Of a stretch of DNA of 64,000 nucleotides, positions 13,801-24,999 are shown in pieces (the stretch's first letter is position 1; each line of letters starts with the position of its first letter). Location of the stretch: contig JADNYV010000036.1 in the NCBI GenBank assembly GCA_015501055.1, forward strand, positions 218,608-282,607. Reading direction: 5' to 3'. The stretch comes from Mucidula mucida. Its lineage: Eukaryota; Basidiomycota; Agaricomycetes; Agaricales; Physalacriaceae. The notes under the pieces were generated by a model. It was not told the origin of the DNA. It worked only from the letters and a program-made list of their open reading frames with translations, and did not search any database. The position numbers and the translations under genes were made by a program.

Positions 13801-13807
13801 TATAAAA
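13801..13807 (+). promoter_or_regulatory. TATA box of the single-exon gene at 13846
   Basis: TATAAAA, 45 bases before the ATG. Confidence 0.6.
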
Positions 13808-13845
13808 CGGACCAGGAGTCTTCTCAAAGTGGCACTCAATCAATC

Positions 13846-14592
13846 ATGTCTTTCGCCCCCTCATCGCTAACTAAATTCGGTTCTCGCCTCCCTTACGAGC
13901 TCATCGAGCTCATCATCCTTGAAGCCTGGCTGTCCCACAACTTCACCTTCCGCGAGCGCATGGACATGTTCACCTCTTTCTCCCTCGTCAGCCTCGACTT
14001 TGCGTGGGAGTTCACACGCGTCTTCATGGCGCACGTGCACATCTTCACCCGCGCGCACTACAAACACTATATTCACTGCGCGTACCACAACGACACCGAC
14101 TTCCTCCGCATGATGAAGAAGCTCGGTCGATGTCTGGACGCGCGCACGGCGTGCCGGAGCATCACCACCCACCTCGTCAGCGTTTCGGACGACGACGAAA
14201 TCTCCATGTCGGCTATCCTCGACAATATCGCGTGCATCATCCCAGCTAAATTCCCCAGAGTACATCACTTTGGGATCGTATACCACGATTGGACTCTCAA
14301 GGACGGAAACATCTCGCTTCTTTCACTCCCAAAGCAGGTGGACGTTCTTGAGGTGACGCATGTCATGAGCGCCAAGCTAGCGTCTCACAGTAGGGAGAAC
14401 GACTTTACATCGAGCACTTGCCCACGGAAGTGGAGATTTTCGGCTTCGGAGGCGGTACTGCCCCATATCCAGCGCTTGGAGATTTATGGCGGCAACACAT
14501 CGTTGATGATTGACTTGACAAGGGCATGCCCGAACGTCAAGGTTGTTGTACACAATTGCCATGAATTGCGCGGCATCAGTTGCCAGACGTGA
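13846..14592 (+). CDS. F-box-like hypothetical protein, single exon
   Basis: An uninterrupted frame of 248 codons preceded by a good TATA box, GC-rich in its first half like a real fungal exon. The N-terminus has a degenerate F-box-like helix pattern (RLPYELIELIILEAWLS then FSLVSLDFAWEFTRVF), followed by a region with alternating Leu/Ile typical of Agaricomycete F-box/LRR proteins (LPHIQRLEIYGGN, CPNVKVVVHNCHEL). Such proteins usually serve as SCF ubiquitin-ligase substrate receptors, but nothing here shows the substrate. The ending is short for the family, so C-terminal loss is possible. The long minus-strand frame at 13867-14286 is a shadow of this gene. Confidence 0.7.
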   Translation: MSFAPSSLTKFGSRLPYELIELIILEAWLSHNFTFRERMDMFTSFSLVSLDFAWEFTRVFMAHVHIFTRAHYKHYIHCAYHNDTDFLRMMKKLGRCLDARTACRSITTHLVSVSDDDEISMSAILDNIACIIPAKFPRVHHFGIVYHDWTLKDGNISLLSLPKQVDVLEVTHVMSAKLASHSRENDFTSSTCPRKWRFSASEAVLPHIQRLEIYGGNTSLMIDLTRACPNVKVVVHNCHELRGISCQT

Positions 14593-15188
14593 ATGCATAT
14601 TTTCTTGCATCTGGTCAATTCCCAACTTTGTGTACTACAGTATGTCAACTTGATTATATACATAGTCTTCTTTAATTCAACTTGTCCCGTTTTCTACCAG
14701 AAAGCTTCTTTGAGAAGATTTGCCAATAGTCAATGATCATGTTCTGGAACCTCTCGGAAAACAACTAGTAGTATCAGGACGTTTTTCGCCCATATCTGTT
14801 CCGGCTGTGATTCCTCGACTCTATAGACGTTCCTCCCTTCCATATACTACTTAACTCTACAAGTTAGCGCTTTAGTAGTCCGCGGACGAAGCATCCTCAG
14901 TCCCGGCCAACCTCCTTTCACGATTCTTACATTTCTGATATCTCCGAACGCCCAAACCTGACTCTTCGACATGCAAAAGTCCTGTACCACCTTCCACACG
15001 TCCGAGTCTCAATGCTGAACATCATCCCCAATCAATGTACGCAGATCACTAACCCTCTCAGCCCACACCACAAAACCCGCACCTTGACAGCCAAATCGCA
15101 ATCTTCCCCGATCTTATCCTTATCCCCCCCACCCCACCACAAACTCGTTGATCCCACGCGGGCGCAACACCTCTCTCTTCCTACACCC
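14593..15188. other. intergenic stretch with a C-rich leader
   Basis: No gene recognised. The last 100 bases are pyrimidine-rich (runs of C and CCA), the usual look of a basidiomycete 5' leader. In-frame ATG at 15012 upstream of the chosen WH1 start would add a low-complexity extension. Confidence 0.45.
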
Positions 15189-15855
15189 ATGTCACTAAAG
15201 AGCCCCCTCCCACCAGCATACACCCCCATCGCCATGTCCACATCACTGGCCAAGATCTACCACACCCACCCCACCTCGTCCGAATGGAAGTACTACGGCC
15301 ACCGAGGCATCCTCGTCTTCGGCGCCGAGAACAACGACGAGCTCTCGTTCCGGCTCTTCGCCTGCAACGAAGCTGGCGCGTGGAAGGTCCTCTGGGCGTA
15401 CAGGCTCCCGACAGAGGGCAGGTTCGACTACCATGTCGACGGGCTGCCGAGCTTTCACTGGTTTCACGGCTTGGTTAGTGCCTCCTTCGTCGTACTGGGG
15501 TAGCTGACCGGTGAAACGGTCGCAGACAAGGAAGTTTGGAATTCTTTTTGAAGACGACGATGATGCGGATATATTCCTGAGGGCAGTATGGGATCGCATT
15601 TCGAGACCCGAGTCACCGTCCAGTACGCTTGACGGTAAAGCTTGATTGGAGCACGTCTTCCGCATGTACTGACCTGAAACTTGTCTCGCAGGTCGTCGGG
15701 CGAAAGGGAGGAATTTCGCGTCCGCGTCGGCTATATCGCTCACATTGAGTCTTGCGCCGGAGCTGCCGCGGCGGTCAACACTGCCGAAGAGGTCCAGTTC
15801 TCGCATCTGGTCGCTCAAGCGGAACAGAAGTGAGAGAGCGAAGATCTTCGAGTAG
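15189..15855 (+). CDS. stand-alone WH1/EVH1-domain protein
   Basis: WH1 (EVH1) domains are PH-like folds that bind proline-rich ligands, as in WASP/Las17 and Ena/VASP actin regulators. Three exons give about 186 residues from MSLKSPLPPAYTPIAMS. The WH1 signature runs through most of it: KIYHTHPTSSEWKYYGHRG, FRLFACNEAGAWKVLWAYRL, FHWFHGL joined to TRKFGILFEDDDDADIFLRAV across an intron at 15474-15524. A second intron (about 15640-15690) leads to a basic Ser/Arg-rich tail ending LKRNRSERAKIFE, stop TAG 15853-15855. There is no polyproline segment, GTPase-binding domain or VCA region, so it is not a full WASP. Starts at 15012 and 15234 are alternatives; 15189 has an upstream C-rich leader and keeps the whole domain. 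Probably a cytoplasmic adaptor; role inferred only from the fold. Confidence 0.8.
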
Positions 15856-16070
15856 CTGAGGTCAGCAGGCGGCAACCAGCAGGTCTGGTTTAATATTGAG
15901 TATTCGATGGTGGTGAAGCGTGATCTATTAATAAATATACAAGTGGACATGGTAAGGTATGAGGAGTACCTTGAGGAGAAAACGTTAGCACAAGTACGCA
16001 ATATGTAAATACACTCACAAGTACGATGCAATCTATGTCTATCAAGCTCAGATACAATCAAAAACCCTTA

Positions 16071-18161
16071 TTAGAACCTAGTGAGGTCGCGACCGAATAT
16101 CCCTAAGCGCCTCTCATTAGTAGAGTGTTTAAAGTAGAACACATGCACGTACAGTTCAAGAACCAGTATGTTGGGACCAGGATCCTAGCGAAATGAATGA
16201 GCTGTAGGGGGTGCTTAATAACAAGGCGACTTACTTGTTCCTCCAACTCAAGGTCTGGGTGAAGTAGGCCGAACGCCAAAGAAGCCAAGCCACCCTTCCA
16301 GACTCTTTGCTCATAAATTTCTTATCAGGATCTCCTGGCGTTTTCGACCGGTCGTAGATAGCGCGCCTGGCGACCCATGAGGTAAACTGTCTGCATCAGG
16401 TAGCACTTGCTTACCATCCGCCAATATACGCCAAGCTTCCACGGCTTCTGAACTCGAAAGGCTCTTGAAGTTGTATCTTGCTCGCATCGTCGTCATGTGT
16501 AGGGCGGACTTTGGCGAGTTTGTTCAACGACTTTGTGAGATATTTGGCCTTTTGGTTGGCGACTAGACGCAGCGTTGAGACGGAGCTTGTTTGAACAAGG
16601 GGCAAGAAGTACCTTGAGCAGTAGCGGGAAGGGGGTCAACTTCAATGGATGACGCGTCACCTATGGCCCAGACGTCTGGGTCAATGCTCCCGTCCGTGCG
16701 TATCACGTTGAGGTACTTGTCGGTGAGTAACCTATGTTCACTGTAAGCGGAGGAAAATGAAGCAGATGATGTACTGACCGATCCGTGCGTTCGCGTTTCT
16801 TGATTTCAGTAATAGAGCTTGTTAGTGGGTTAGGCGCAAGGCCAGTAGACCAGACCAGAAGGCCAAAATCGGCTAATAAAAATGAGCAGTTGTTCACCCT
16901 TCAATAATAGTAATACCTTCTCCGACATCTTTGAGGAACAACTTGCCCTAAAAGAGGTATCAGACGATGATCAAGATATCCAATAGAACCAACCTTTTCA
17001 ACTTTCTCGACGTGATGATTCGTATGGATACTGATGCCTTCGCGTCGCAGTGTACGCTCAGTATAGCTGACGAGACTGCTGTCGAAGGTGCCCAAGATGC
17101 TGTTGGCAACATCATACAAATTGATCCTGGCTAGTTTCGCGAGTTCAGGGTACGTTTTAGCGATCTCGTTGTGAAGCAGGTCGTGTAGCTCAGCGGCAAA
17201 CTCGACGCCCGTGGGTCCGCCACCTTGATCATCACGATAAGGATGATATTTATTTGGGGAAGAGAGTCAACATACCCACGATGCAGAAGTTGAGCAGCTT
17301 TCTACGATCAGCGTCTGTCAGGTCCGGCTGATTGGCTTGTTCAAGGCATTCGAGGATGCGGGTCCGAATCAATCGCGCATCTTTGACGTCTTTGAGAAAA
17401 TGTGCGTGTTCTTTGACACCCGGAATGTTGAAAGCTGCGCGAAATAGATAAGCCAATGATAGGCGAGACCAGAGATGAGACTAACTTTGCCTGTACGCGC
17501 CGACGGCAACGACGAGTTTGTCGTAAGACACTTGGAAGGGCTGCTGCTTAGCTGGTGGGGCGTTGCCGAACGAGACGGGGGGTGTTGCAGATACCTGGAA
17601 CAAGTTGAGTAACAGATGGCGATCAATGCGGGAAGGCCACTAACGCAAGTGATGGACTTTCTCTTGAAATCTTGACGCGTCATTGGGTGGTATTTACCAG
17701 AATCCGATGATAACATACCGATCTTGTCGCACCAGGCTTGATAGTATTGCTGCAAATGTTTAAACGACGCACGCGTGCAGAGAACGGAACGGGGTCATAC
17801 CACTTGAGGTGTGTAGCGCCGAACCTGAAACTTAAGAGTGAAACTCAATGTATTCCTTTCAGAACTTACTGGCTCGACCGTGCATCTGAATTCAAGTGTA
17901 CCCACGGCTGCTCCAGCGAGGAGAGGTGTAAAGTTGAAGTAGGTGTTCGGAGAGATAACAGTAACATCTGTATCCAATATCAGTATCAAAAAACGCGAAA
18001 AGACTGAGCGCACTCCATTTTTTCTTGTCGACGCCGCGCAAGACTTCGTATCCTCCCCAGCCAGATCCAAGGATGACAAGGCTCTGCTTTCCTCCTTCTG
18101 GGCCACCAAAGAACGAGCGGGTCATACGCCTGAGAGGCGTTTTTCTTGAGACAGACAACAT
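16071..18161 (-). CDS. type II (alternative) NADH dehydrogenase, mitochondrial
   Basis: Single-subunit rotenone-insensitive flavoprotein that passes electrons from NADH to ubiquinone at the inner mitochondrial membrane without pumping protons. Features: FAD-binding loop VILGSGWGGYEVLR near the N-terminus, SPNTYFNFTPLLAGAAVGTLEFR typical of the family, second dinucleotide loop IVGGGPTGVEFAAELHDLL (NADH), LLVWSTGLAPNPL, IDPDVWAIGDASSI, and C-terminal SRGSLAYIGGWKALYD followed by a membrane-associating end finishing WFLNWIFGRDLTRF. About ten GT-AG introns; stop TAA at 16071-16073, convergent with the WH1 gene 215 bases away. The start at 18161 (MLSVSRKTPLRRMTRSF) is basic enough for a presequence; the frame stays open upstream with more Arg/Ala residues but no ATG before a stop, so a further 5' exon is possible. 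External versus internal orientation cannot be told. Confidence 0.9.
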
Positions 18162-18239
18162 TGGGGCAGGAGCAAAGAGACGACGCGGGGCAGCTCGGAT
18201 TCGCCGGAATAAGTTGGGGAGGTCCCCTCATCCATTACG

Positions 18240-18281
18240 TCAGTCAAAGGCGGCGCAGAACGGGCATCCGTGGTCAGACAT
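18240..18281 (-). promoter_or_regulatory. possible upstream ORF of the NADH dehydrogenase
   Basis: A minus-strand ATG opens a 13-codon frame (MSDHGCPFCAAFD, stop) whose stop lies 78 bases before the main ATG at 18161. If the transcript starts further up, this could lower translation of the main frame. Transcript start unknown. Confidence 0.25.
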
Positions 18282-20393
18282 GTCATGGATGAGACTTGCT
18301 CATGTTTCTTCGTCGCAAACTCGAATCAGATGATTGAATCGTGGATTCCAACTGAAAATATCGCGGGAGTACTGAGAAAAGGTCATACGTCGCCTCTTAC
18401 ATAACGCGAACGCTCGGTGATATCAGTCACGATCTACCCTGACCGAATATTCGCTCTTTTGAGGACGTTCATCTCCTACGCGACGCGTTCAACATACCTC
18501 AATACGCTTAGTAGATTTACAGCCCTTTTCGACGCGTTTCCACGAGGATTTCTATCAAGTAGTACCTCCAGAGCTGGTCTTTGCCTGGGTACTCTGGATT
18601 GCAACAGATTAAGAAGTACGCCCCCAGTTATCTGCCGACCTCCTGACTATATCTGACCGAAGTCGAGAAATTGGGGAAAGAAAGACTACTTCATGCATAG
18701 CTGAGGCCATCTACAGCTGGAACAGAGATGCTCCCGGAGTCGCGTTACCCGGCCGTGTACGGGCTCTCAAGACACCGCTCTCTTAATGTAACGGTTCTTT
18801 GTCACTTGACACGGTATGCGGCAGTTCTTGACAGCATGAACGAGACGACACAGCATGAGCGAGACGACACAGCATGAGCGAGACGACCAAGGTTGACGTC
18901 GCGCCTTGTTACGGAATGCTGTGGAAACCTGAGGTTCTGCCTCTGCAAACGCCTTAATTTCACGTTGACGTCTCTGAATTCGGCGAGCTCGAGCTCGAAG
19001 CCATGAATGTCTTACTTCATGTCTTCGGCTCCATCAACCACAAGGCCACCTCGACAGCTGATATTACTGGCAGGCCTACCTCCCGAGCGATAGCATAGTA
19101 AGAATCCGCTTTACCGTCGGCGTCCTCAGTGGACAGGACAAGTTTTACTGTCACACATTTTTTTGTCAGCAAAGTACGTGGGTTTCGACGTACTTCACCT
19201 CTCGGGATTAACGCCACTTTGTTATTAGACAATAATTACTGTAAGGATCCTCATATTTCGGTCACCGCTGTGGAGTACTAAGCGACATTGTCACCGAATA
19301 ATACAGGACCTGTCCTCGTATGGTAAGGGGTAGTGTCGCCTAGAGCTCACAAAGAAAATGTGTACGTGGGACGACCGGATTGTGACTTCCTGATATCGCC
19401 TAACTGCGACAAGCAGGTTGAATTTTGGTAGCACCTTCCATATTGCTACGCGCCACATTTCGCGTGTTTCACTTCTTTCCACTTCTTAGGAAGATGGAAT
19501 TATGTTAGTGGACACGTAGCATACTTCTCGCACCACACCCTTAGGTCTCCGTATCTCCCAATTTGCTTCTACGATCTGGCTATCGTGTCCACTGACAAAG
19601 ACAGCGCTTCAGTCCATCTTGCGATACCCAGCGAACGATCGTGACCGAACACAGAAACACCGCATTTATTTTTGGGACCACGCTTCGCGTTGTAGATTGA
19701 GGGACAGATCCCTACTAGATGGAGCATAATTAAACTTACTCAACATCTAAAGGTCTTGACGGTCATGATGCTATCACGTTCATTATGAGATCCTTCTTCA
19801 AGTGATGTTCTGATGCTCTGATGTTCATATTAGCTAACAAATCACCTTTACAGCACCGCCGGACTCTTCAGTGCTGCGAACGACTTACTATAATCCGGAG
19901 TGGCAGACCTTGGGCAGACCTCACCGTACTGTTACCAAATACAGCGCAGTCTTTGCTGCTTGGATGGATGGATCTTGTCGAACCTCAGGTTCTCGGTCGC
20001 GAATAGAAGGATGGCTTCATTAAGCAGAATGAACATTGGGTAAGATGGCAACAAGACTGTCAACGAGTATCTTCGAATACCGTTATACATCACGGCGATG
20101 AACGATTTTTAGATACATCGGCTTTGTATTCAGCATGTCGCGCTTGTTTCACCGATGCGTTCAAACCCCGTCGACCAATACGTGCTCACTTTCTTTCCCA
20201 GGACGGCTTCTTTCGCTAACGGATGCAATCACATATGGTATTGGCGATGCTGAAATCGTTACCTTCAACAAACGATCTTCCCGTTCTTCAATATACCTTC
20301 ATCGCTTCCACCATTGTTCTAGATCCGTCACCATGTCGAGAACCCAACCTGGTGTTTCTTCCCATGCAGAAAAATTTTCGCCTCTTCGAAACA
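18282..20393. other. intergenic stretch of about 2.1 kb
   Basis: No gene recognised. A 71-codon minus-strand frame at 19017-19232 has coding-like composition (ends VGLPVISAVEVALWLMEPKT) but no family could be assigned. Contains three tandem copies of a 19-base unit at 18831-18887. Confidence 0.45.
18831..18887 (+). repeat. tandem repeat, 3 x 19 bases
   Basis: Three adjacent copies of ACAGCATGAGCGAGACGAC; the first differs by one base (A for G at the tenth position). Confidence 0.9.
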
Positions 20394-20400
20394 TATAAAA
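20394..20400 (+). promoter_or_regulatory. TATA box of the hydrophobin gene
   Basis: TATAAAA, 84 bases before the hydrophobin ATG at 20478. Confidence 0.6.
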
Positions 20401-20477
20401 GGACCATGAATTGAGGCGTCGATCTTCACTCGAACACACCCAACAGTTCCAGTATCATTATTCTCTACTATCCAACC

Positions 20478-20915
20478 ATGCAATTCCAACTTGCCACTCT
20501 CGTTACTCTCGCCGTCTCTGCTCTTGCGGCCGCTACACCGGTCCGCAGAGCCTCCTGCTCTACTGGTCCAGTCCAGTGCTGCAACTCGGTCGTCCCAGCG
20601 AAAGATGCCTCCGCCGCTGGCCTCTTCGGCCTCTTGGGCGTCGTCATCCAGGACCTCACTGTTGACGTCGGCCTTACCTGCAGCCCCATCACCGTCATCG
20701 GTGTTGGAGGAGGTGACTGGTGAGCTCTTTCGCTTTTTTTTTATGTATATGAGCGCCGTTGTTGATGATGTCTATAGCTCTGCCGAAGCCGTCTGCTGCG
20801 AAGACAATTCCTACGGTGGGCCTAACCAACATCTCTCTCTGGTTGAAAAGATCGTCGTGCTGACTTTGCTTTAGGCGGCCTCATCTCCATCGGCTGCGTT
20901 CCCGTTAGCCTCTAG
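20478..20915 (+). CDS. class I hydrophobin
   Basis: Small secreted amphipathic protein that self-assembles at air-water interfaces and coats hyphae or fruit bodies. Signal peptide MQFQLATLVTLAVSALAAA, then the eight-cysteine pattern in the order C, CC, C, C, CC, C: SCSTGPVQCCNS, LTCSPITVIG, GGDC/SAEAVCCED, SIGCVPVSL. Two introns at about 20719-20776 and 20815-20876 sit at the usual hydrophobin positions. Length about 110 residues is normal. The spacing between the CC pair and third Cys (over 30 residues) and its composition indicate class I. A TATA box and a short leader precede it. The frame is intact, ending at TAG 20913-20915. Confidence 0.95.
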
Positions 20916-21115
20916 TTTATACCTTTTTTTCCGTGGCGCTGGGTCAAGCAATGGTCGGGTTGAGGGTGCAAGGAGGAAGGTTCATTTCTAGTGCATAGCT
21001 CAGCAGTTCCAGTTCATGGCGTCTATATACACTCGTTTATCTTTTGAAAACATTTCAATGGTCCTGTCCTGAGGTCTGGCACGAGCAGCACACGCTGGGC
21101 CGAATGGTCTCCTCG

Positions 21116-23062
21116 TTACAAGAAGACTTTCGAGAAATATCGCTGTAAGCTCATCACGTTCTTCACCGATCACCCCATCGGGTCTCACAACGACGTACTT
21201 GGCTCTGTGAACATCATGATGTTTGTAGACGTACTCCTTCGAATCAACAAGTGCGCTCACTCCTAGGTCCGTGCTCTGGGGTAGAATGACAACACTGCGA
21301 ACCAGATCCTGGATCTCGTCTGGCACCACCGGGGGCGTCTCAAGCGTCGGAGAAGAAAATGAGCACCACATGCAAGATCGGTTTGAAGATGGTCGCGAAA
21401 AGACTCGTTTGTTGACCGTCGTGAGCGAGAAGAAACGGGGCGTCAGATGCGCGATCCCGCGCACAGATCCGCCCATCCGCGCCACCTCTATACGCATCCT
21501 GCTCTACATCCTTTTCGTTCTCTTCACCAGAAGTCTCGTCGACAACAAACGGACTCGTCCTACAAACATCCTCAACTCATAGTCCACCGTGACCCTCATG
21601 TGTGGCAGCGTCTTCATTAACTTTGCAGTAAAGTCTTTGTTTTTCTCGAGCATAGACGCAACGACGGGAAAACGTTCGGCGGTGTATGAGGCCAGGAGGG
21701 AGGGAGTGGCGCGCCCATGAGAGCAAGTTTCCAAGCCAGGTTGAACTGAAGGGTCAATATCAGCAAGGCTCTCTGTATACAAATAACACTGACAGAGTCT
21801 TGGATACCGGTATTGAGACCTTGCGCTCCCACTGAACTATGTACATGGGAAGCATCTAAGGCAATGTCTATGAGTCGTCACTATGCAGTTAGTGTGAAGA
21901 GTTCAGCTCTTGCGACGAAGACGCGACCATCCTCAAATTTGTTGACCATCCTGATGCTTGGGCTACAAACGTACGTTATTACCTTTTATGTCAAATAAAA
22001 TCGAAATGTACAAACTGGAACTTCGTCAACTAATTAAGCTCTCCAAATTGAATATCGTCTCGTTTCGTTACTTCTCGGAACGTGTGTAGGAAAGTCTCCC
22101 TGTTTGCGGATGTCCGCATCAAGCTGGGAGCCGCCGCACACGAAGTTGTATCGTCCATCGTCCGTTTCGGACTGACGGAGAGTGATACTGTTGAAGACAT
22201 TAGAGACGAACGAGATCGTAAGCAACGATACTGACGTTCGCGTTTGCTCCCCAGGTATGAAAGTACTAAGATCATGTCATGAAGGTGTATTAAGCCTTCA
22301 AGCGATGAACTCACTTTGACATCTAGAGGAGTCTTGATCCAGTGGATGTCACCGACAACAAACGTACCTTCATGCATTATCTCTCCCTGGAACGTCAGCC
22401 CAAGTTTCTTACGCACAGTGCTATGTGCTCCATCCGTGCCGACAAGATATGCTCCGTCAACGGTCTCTGTTTCTGTGGCCCCGCTGGGAAGCTTTTTCAC
22501 CAGTTGCACAGTAACACCATCAGTCCTTGGGAGCAAAATCCACGAGCTCCGTTCCAATGTGACCGCAGGAACGCTTCCGGTCCATCTTGGGACCACATAA
22601 TGGGATTATTCTGACAAACCAGATTTAGATAGGCTGTCTGAACCGTATAAGAAGACGTACGTATGGTCTGTCCGGTTGATCCTCTTCGTACTTGAAAGAA
22701 TCGCGTATTGTTGTCTCTCCGTTAGGTAGAAGATGGTGCATAAGAGGTTTCTACTTCCCGCTGAGTGAGGACTTCGAGCAATACGCCTAAGAGGTTGTAC
22801 ATTTCCAGGGACCTGGGCTAGAGCGAAACGCTCAAGAAGTACTCTGCTATACGACATGGAAGTCACCTGAACAGTCGATCCCTTGAAGCCTATACGTGGA
22901 GGCGCGATCTTGTCTATAATGCGTACTGGGACGCCGTTCTCCTTCAACGTAAAGGCCAATACAAGACCAACAGGCCCGGCGCCGCTCTAAACGCTGTTCA
23001 GACTCCCTGCCAGAAAGATGGAAACTGACAACACGTACAATGAGAACAGGGTGTGTGTCCAT
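21116..23062 (-). pseudogene. FAD-dependent aromatic monooxygenase (phenol hydroxylase-like), decayed
   Basis: Related to class A flavin monooxygenases such as phenol 2-monooxygenase/pentachlorophenol hydroxylase. Starts at 23062 with MDTHPVLI spliced to the FAD loop SGAGPVGLVLAFTLKENG. Further conserved pieces: LMHHLLPNGETTIRDSF, NNPIMWSQD, DGAYLVGTDGAHSTVRKKLG, SETDDGRYNFVCGG, MVNKFEDGRVFVA, VHSSVGAQGLNTGIQDS and the C-terminal thioredoxin-like part (SPFVVDETS, DLVRSVVILPQSTDLG, VVVRPDGVIG). These pieces lie in different frames with no usable introns between them: at about 22555-22590 (FLRSH / IGTELVDFAPKD / DGVTVQL), about 22095 (GDF / LHTFREVTKRDD), 21860-21915 (after VFVA, with a stop) and about 21360 (VLIFFSD / SPTLETPP). 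At least four lesions make it a pseudogene rather than an annotation problem. Confidence 0.8.
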
Positions 23063-23909
23063 GGGAGTATAACGTAGCAAGTCGAAACGCTGTCGAGGTG
23101 CTGTCTCCCAGCCGAACATATACGCTCGCAGCATGCATGGCGATGCCGTTTATGCGATGCGACGAGGGAGGTAGGAGAGAACGCGACAATCGAGTAATCA
23201 ACCGGATCCGGATAATTGATCGGCTTCGCGTGTGGGCTCTTGTGGACCAATGTGCGGTGGCATACTCAAGTTTTTACGTGTATTTCGGCTCATCAAAGCG
23301 TCCAGATCCAGCGCGCTTGCCGTTTTCTTGAGAAGTCGGAGGAAGAAATAGAAGATCGATGAGCGCACCAATCTCTGAGCCTCTCTTGAGTCAAGAAGGT
23401 GTCTGTTTTGGCAATGTAACCAATGTAATACTGAGTAATCGACGAAGCTTCTATACTAGGTCCAGTTGAAAGATGACTCGAGATTCTGTAGCGCTAGCGC
23501 TTTGGACGCGTAGAGAACACCTGAAAGCGAGCACATCCGAAGTGGCGCACCTTTCCTCCAACTGCATTTGAAATTTGCGCTTCTATTTGGTCGTCTTGCT
23601 ACAACCCCTGTGACATTAAGGTAGACAACGTTGAATCAAGATGTTAATGACAGGCCAAATCGACACCAAGACTAGGAGCTACAACTTGGAGAAGAAACGC
23701 GTAAGACGCGTCAAGTCGACCTTTATCTAGGGTCGAGCGGCTGTCCAATGAGAATCGACGTGTCCGTAACCAATCACGGAATGCTTGCGTTTTCATTGGC
23801 CGCTGAGTAAACGCGGAAATCACATAATGACGTCAGCCGGCAGTCGTTAAGAATTTGTTTGAATGCATTCGCAGCACCTTGTTTTCCTCCCACCACCATC
23901 TCCACCGCA
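23063..23909. other. divergent intergenic region
   Basis: Lies between the 5' ends of the decayed monooxygenase (-) and the iron transporter (+). Holds only short frames; nothing recognised. Confidence 0.5.
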
Positions 23910-24999
23910 ATGTCCACCAGCTCTCAAGAGACTGCCATAAATCCCGCCCCATCAGTCGCACTCCCACCTCGCGACTCGGCATTAAAGACAAACCAGCCTC
24001 CTGTTTGGGCCATTACCGCCTCTGAAACGACCGATCCCACGCCGCTGACTGCAAAGTGCGCGCGCGACTCACGGATAGATGGTGTCTGTTGCAAAGAATT
24101 AAAAAATGACGATCGCCATCTTATTGATCCAGACGTCGTCCGAGATGTGTAAGAGTTATTGTCTGCGGTATCATCGGTGGCGCAATACTAATTTGAATGC
24201 TTGCAGTATCATTGGTTTATCCGACGGATTGACGGTCCCCTTCGCTCTCACAGCTGGCTTGTCATCCCTTGGAGAATCAAAACTTGTTGTCCTTGGCGGT
24301 ATTGCCGAGCTCATCGCTGGTGCTATCTCTATGGGAATTGGTGGCTTCCTAGCATCCCAGGCCGAACGTGATCACTATCGCTATTTGCACAAGCAGACCG
24401 CGGAGCGCGTACTACGGAGTTGCTCCGGTGAGATGGAAAGAGAGGTCGCAGACGTTCTGGGTCCCGTGGGTGTTGACGAGACGACATGCCGCGCCGTGGC
24501 TAAGAATCTACGAGACGTCGAGGTCGATGGACCCAACAATGGATATGCTTCGGGATCTGACGAAGAATCATCCTCCAGCTTGAGATGGAGTAAAGATGTC
24601 GGCTTAACAGCGTTCCTGCTCAAGTTTGGAGAGGGCCTTGGTATGTTTGCTCTATCCTATCTCCATTCAGTGTATTAATAGTTTCTTTCCGTAGAGGAAA
24701 TTCCTACCTTGCGCCTCTATGTTTCCGCATTCACCATTGGCATGGGTTACCTTCTCGGTGGCCTCATCCCTCTATTCCCATACTTCTTCATACCCCGCGC
24801 AGCAACCGCCCTCGTATATTCCTGCCTTGTTACTGGCTTCATCCTGCTCGTCTTCGGTGCCGTGAAGGCTCGGGTAACAGGCGCTGGTACCAACGCACTC
24901 ACCATCATATGGGGCGCTGTCAGCACATTGCTTGTTGGCGGTGTAGCCGCAGGCGCAGCGTTTGGCATCGTCAAGGCGTTGGAAGGATCCACAGACTAG
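23910..24999 (+). CDS. vacuolar iron/manganese transporter, CCC1/VIT1 family
   Basis: Moves Fe2+ (or Mn2+) from the cytosol into the vacuole, protecting against metal excess. Start at 23910 (MSTSSQETAINPAP) gives a polar N-terminus, then RHLIDPDVVRDV spliced (intron about 24151-24206) into the signature IIGLSDGLTVPFALTAGLSSLG of transmembrane helix 1. IAGAISMGIGGFLASQAERD is helix 2 with conserved Met and Gly residues; a charged cytoplasmic metal-binding domain (about 24365-24600) follows, then a second intron (about 24643-24695) and three more helices (FTIGMGYLLGGLIPLFPYFF onward). Five helices in total, stop TAG 24997-24999, about 320 residues. The acidic Ser-rich loop at about 24540-24590 is longer than in yeast CCC1. 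An in-frame non-preferred upstream start exists at 23859. Intact. Confidence 0.92.

Noticed and set aside
13867..14286. 139-codon minus-strand frame over the single-exon gene at 13846
   Set aside because: It is antisense to a better supported gene, has Val/Glu/Asp-heavy composition expected of the reverse of GC-rich codons, and no known domain.
18417..18656. Small plus-strand frame between the NADH dehydrogenase and the hydrophobin
   Set aside because: No family, no splice or promoter context, and composition like the surrounding non-coding DNA.
20135..20200. tRNA-like B-box (GTTCAAACCCC near 20160)
   Set aside because: No matching A-box or cloverleaf arms at the right distance.
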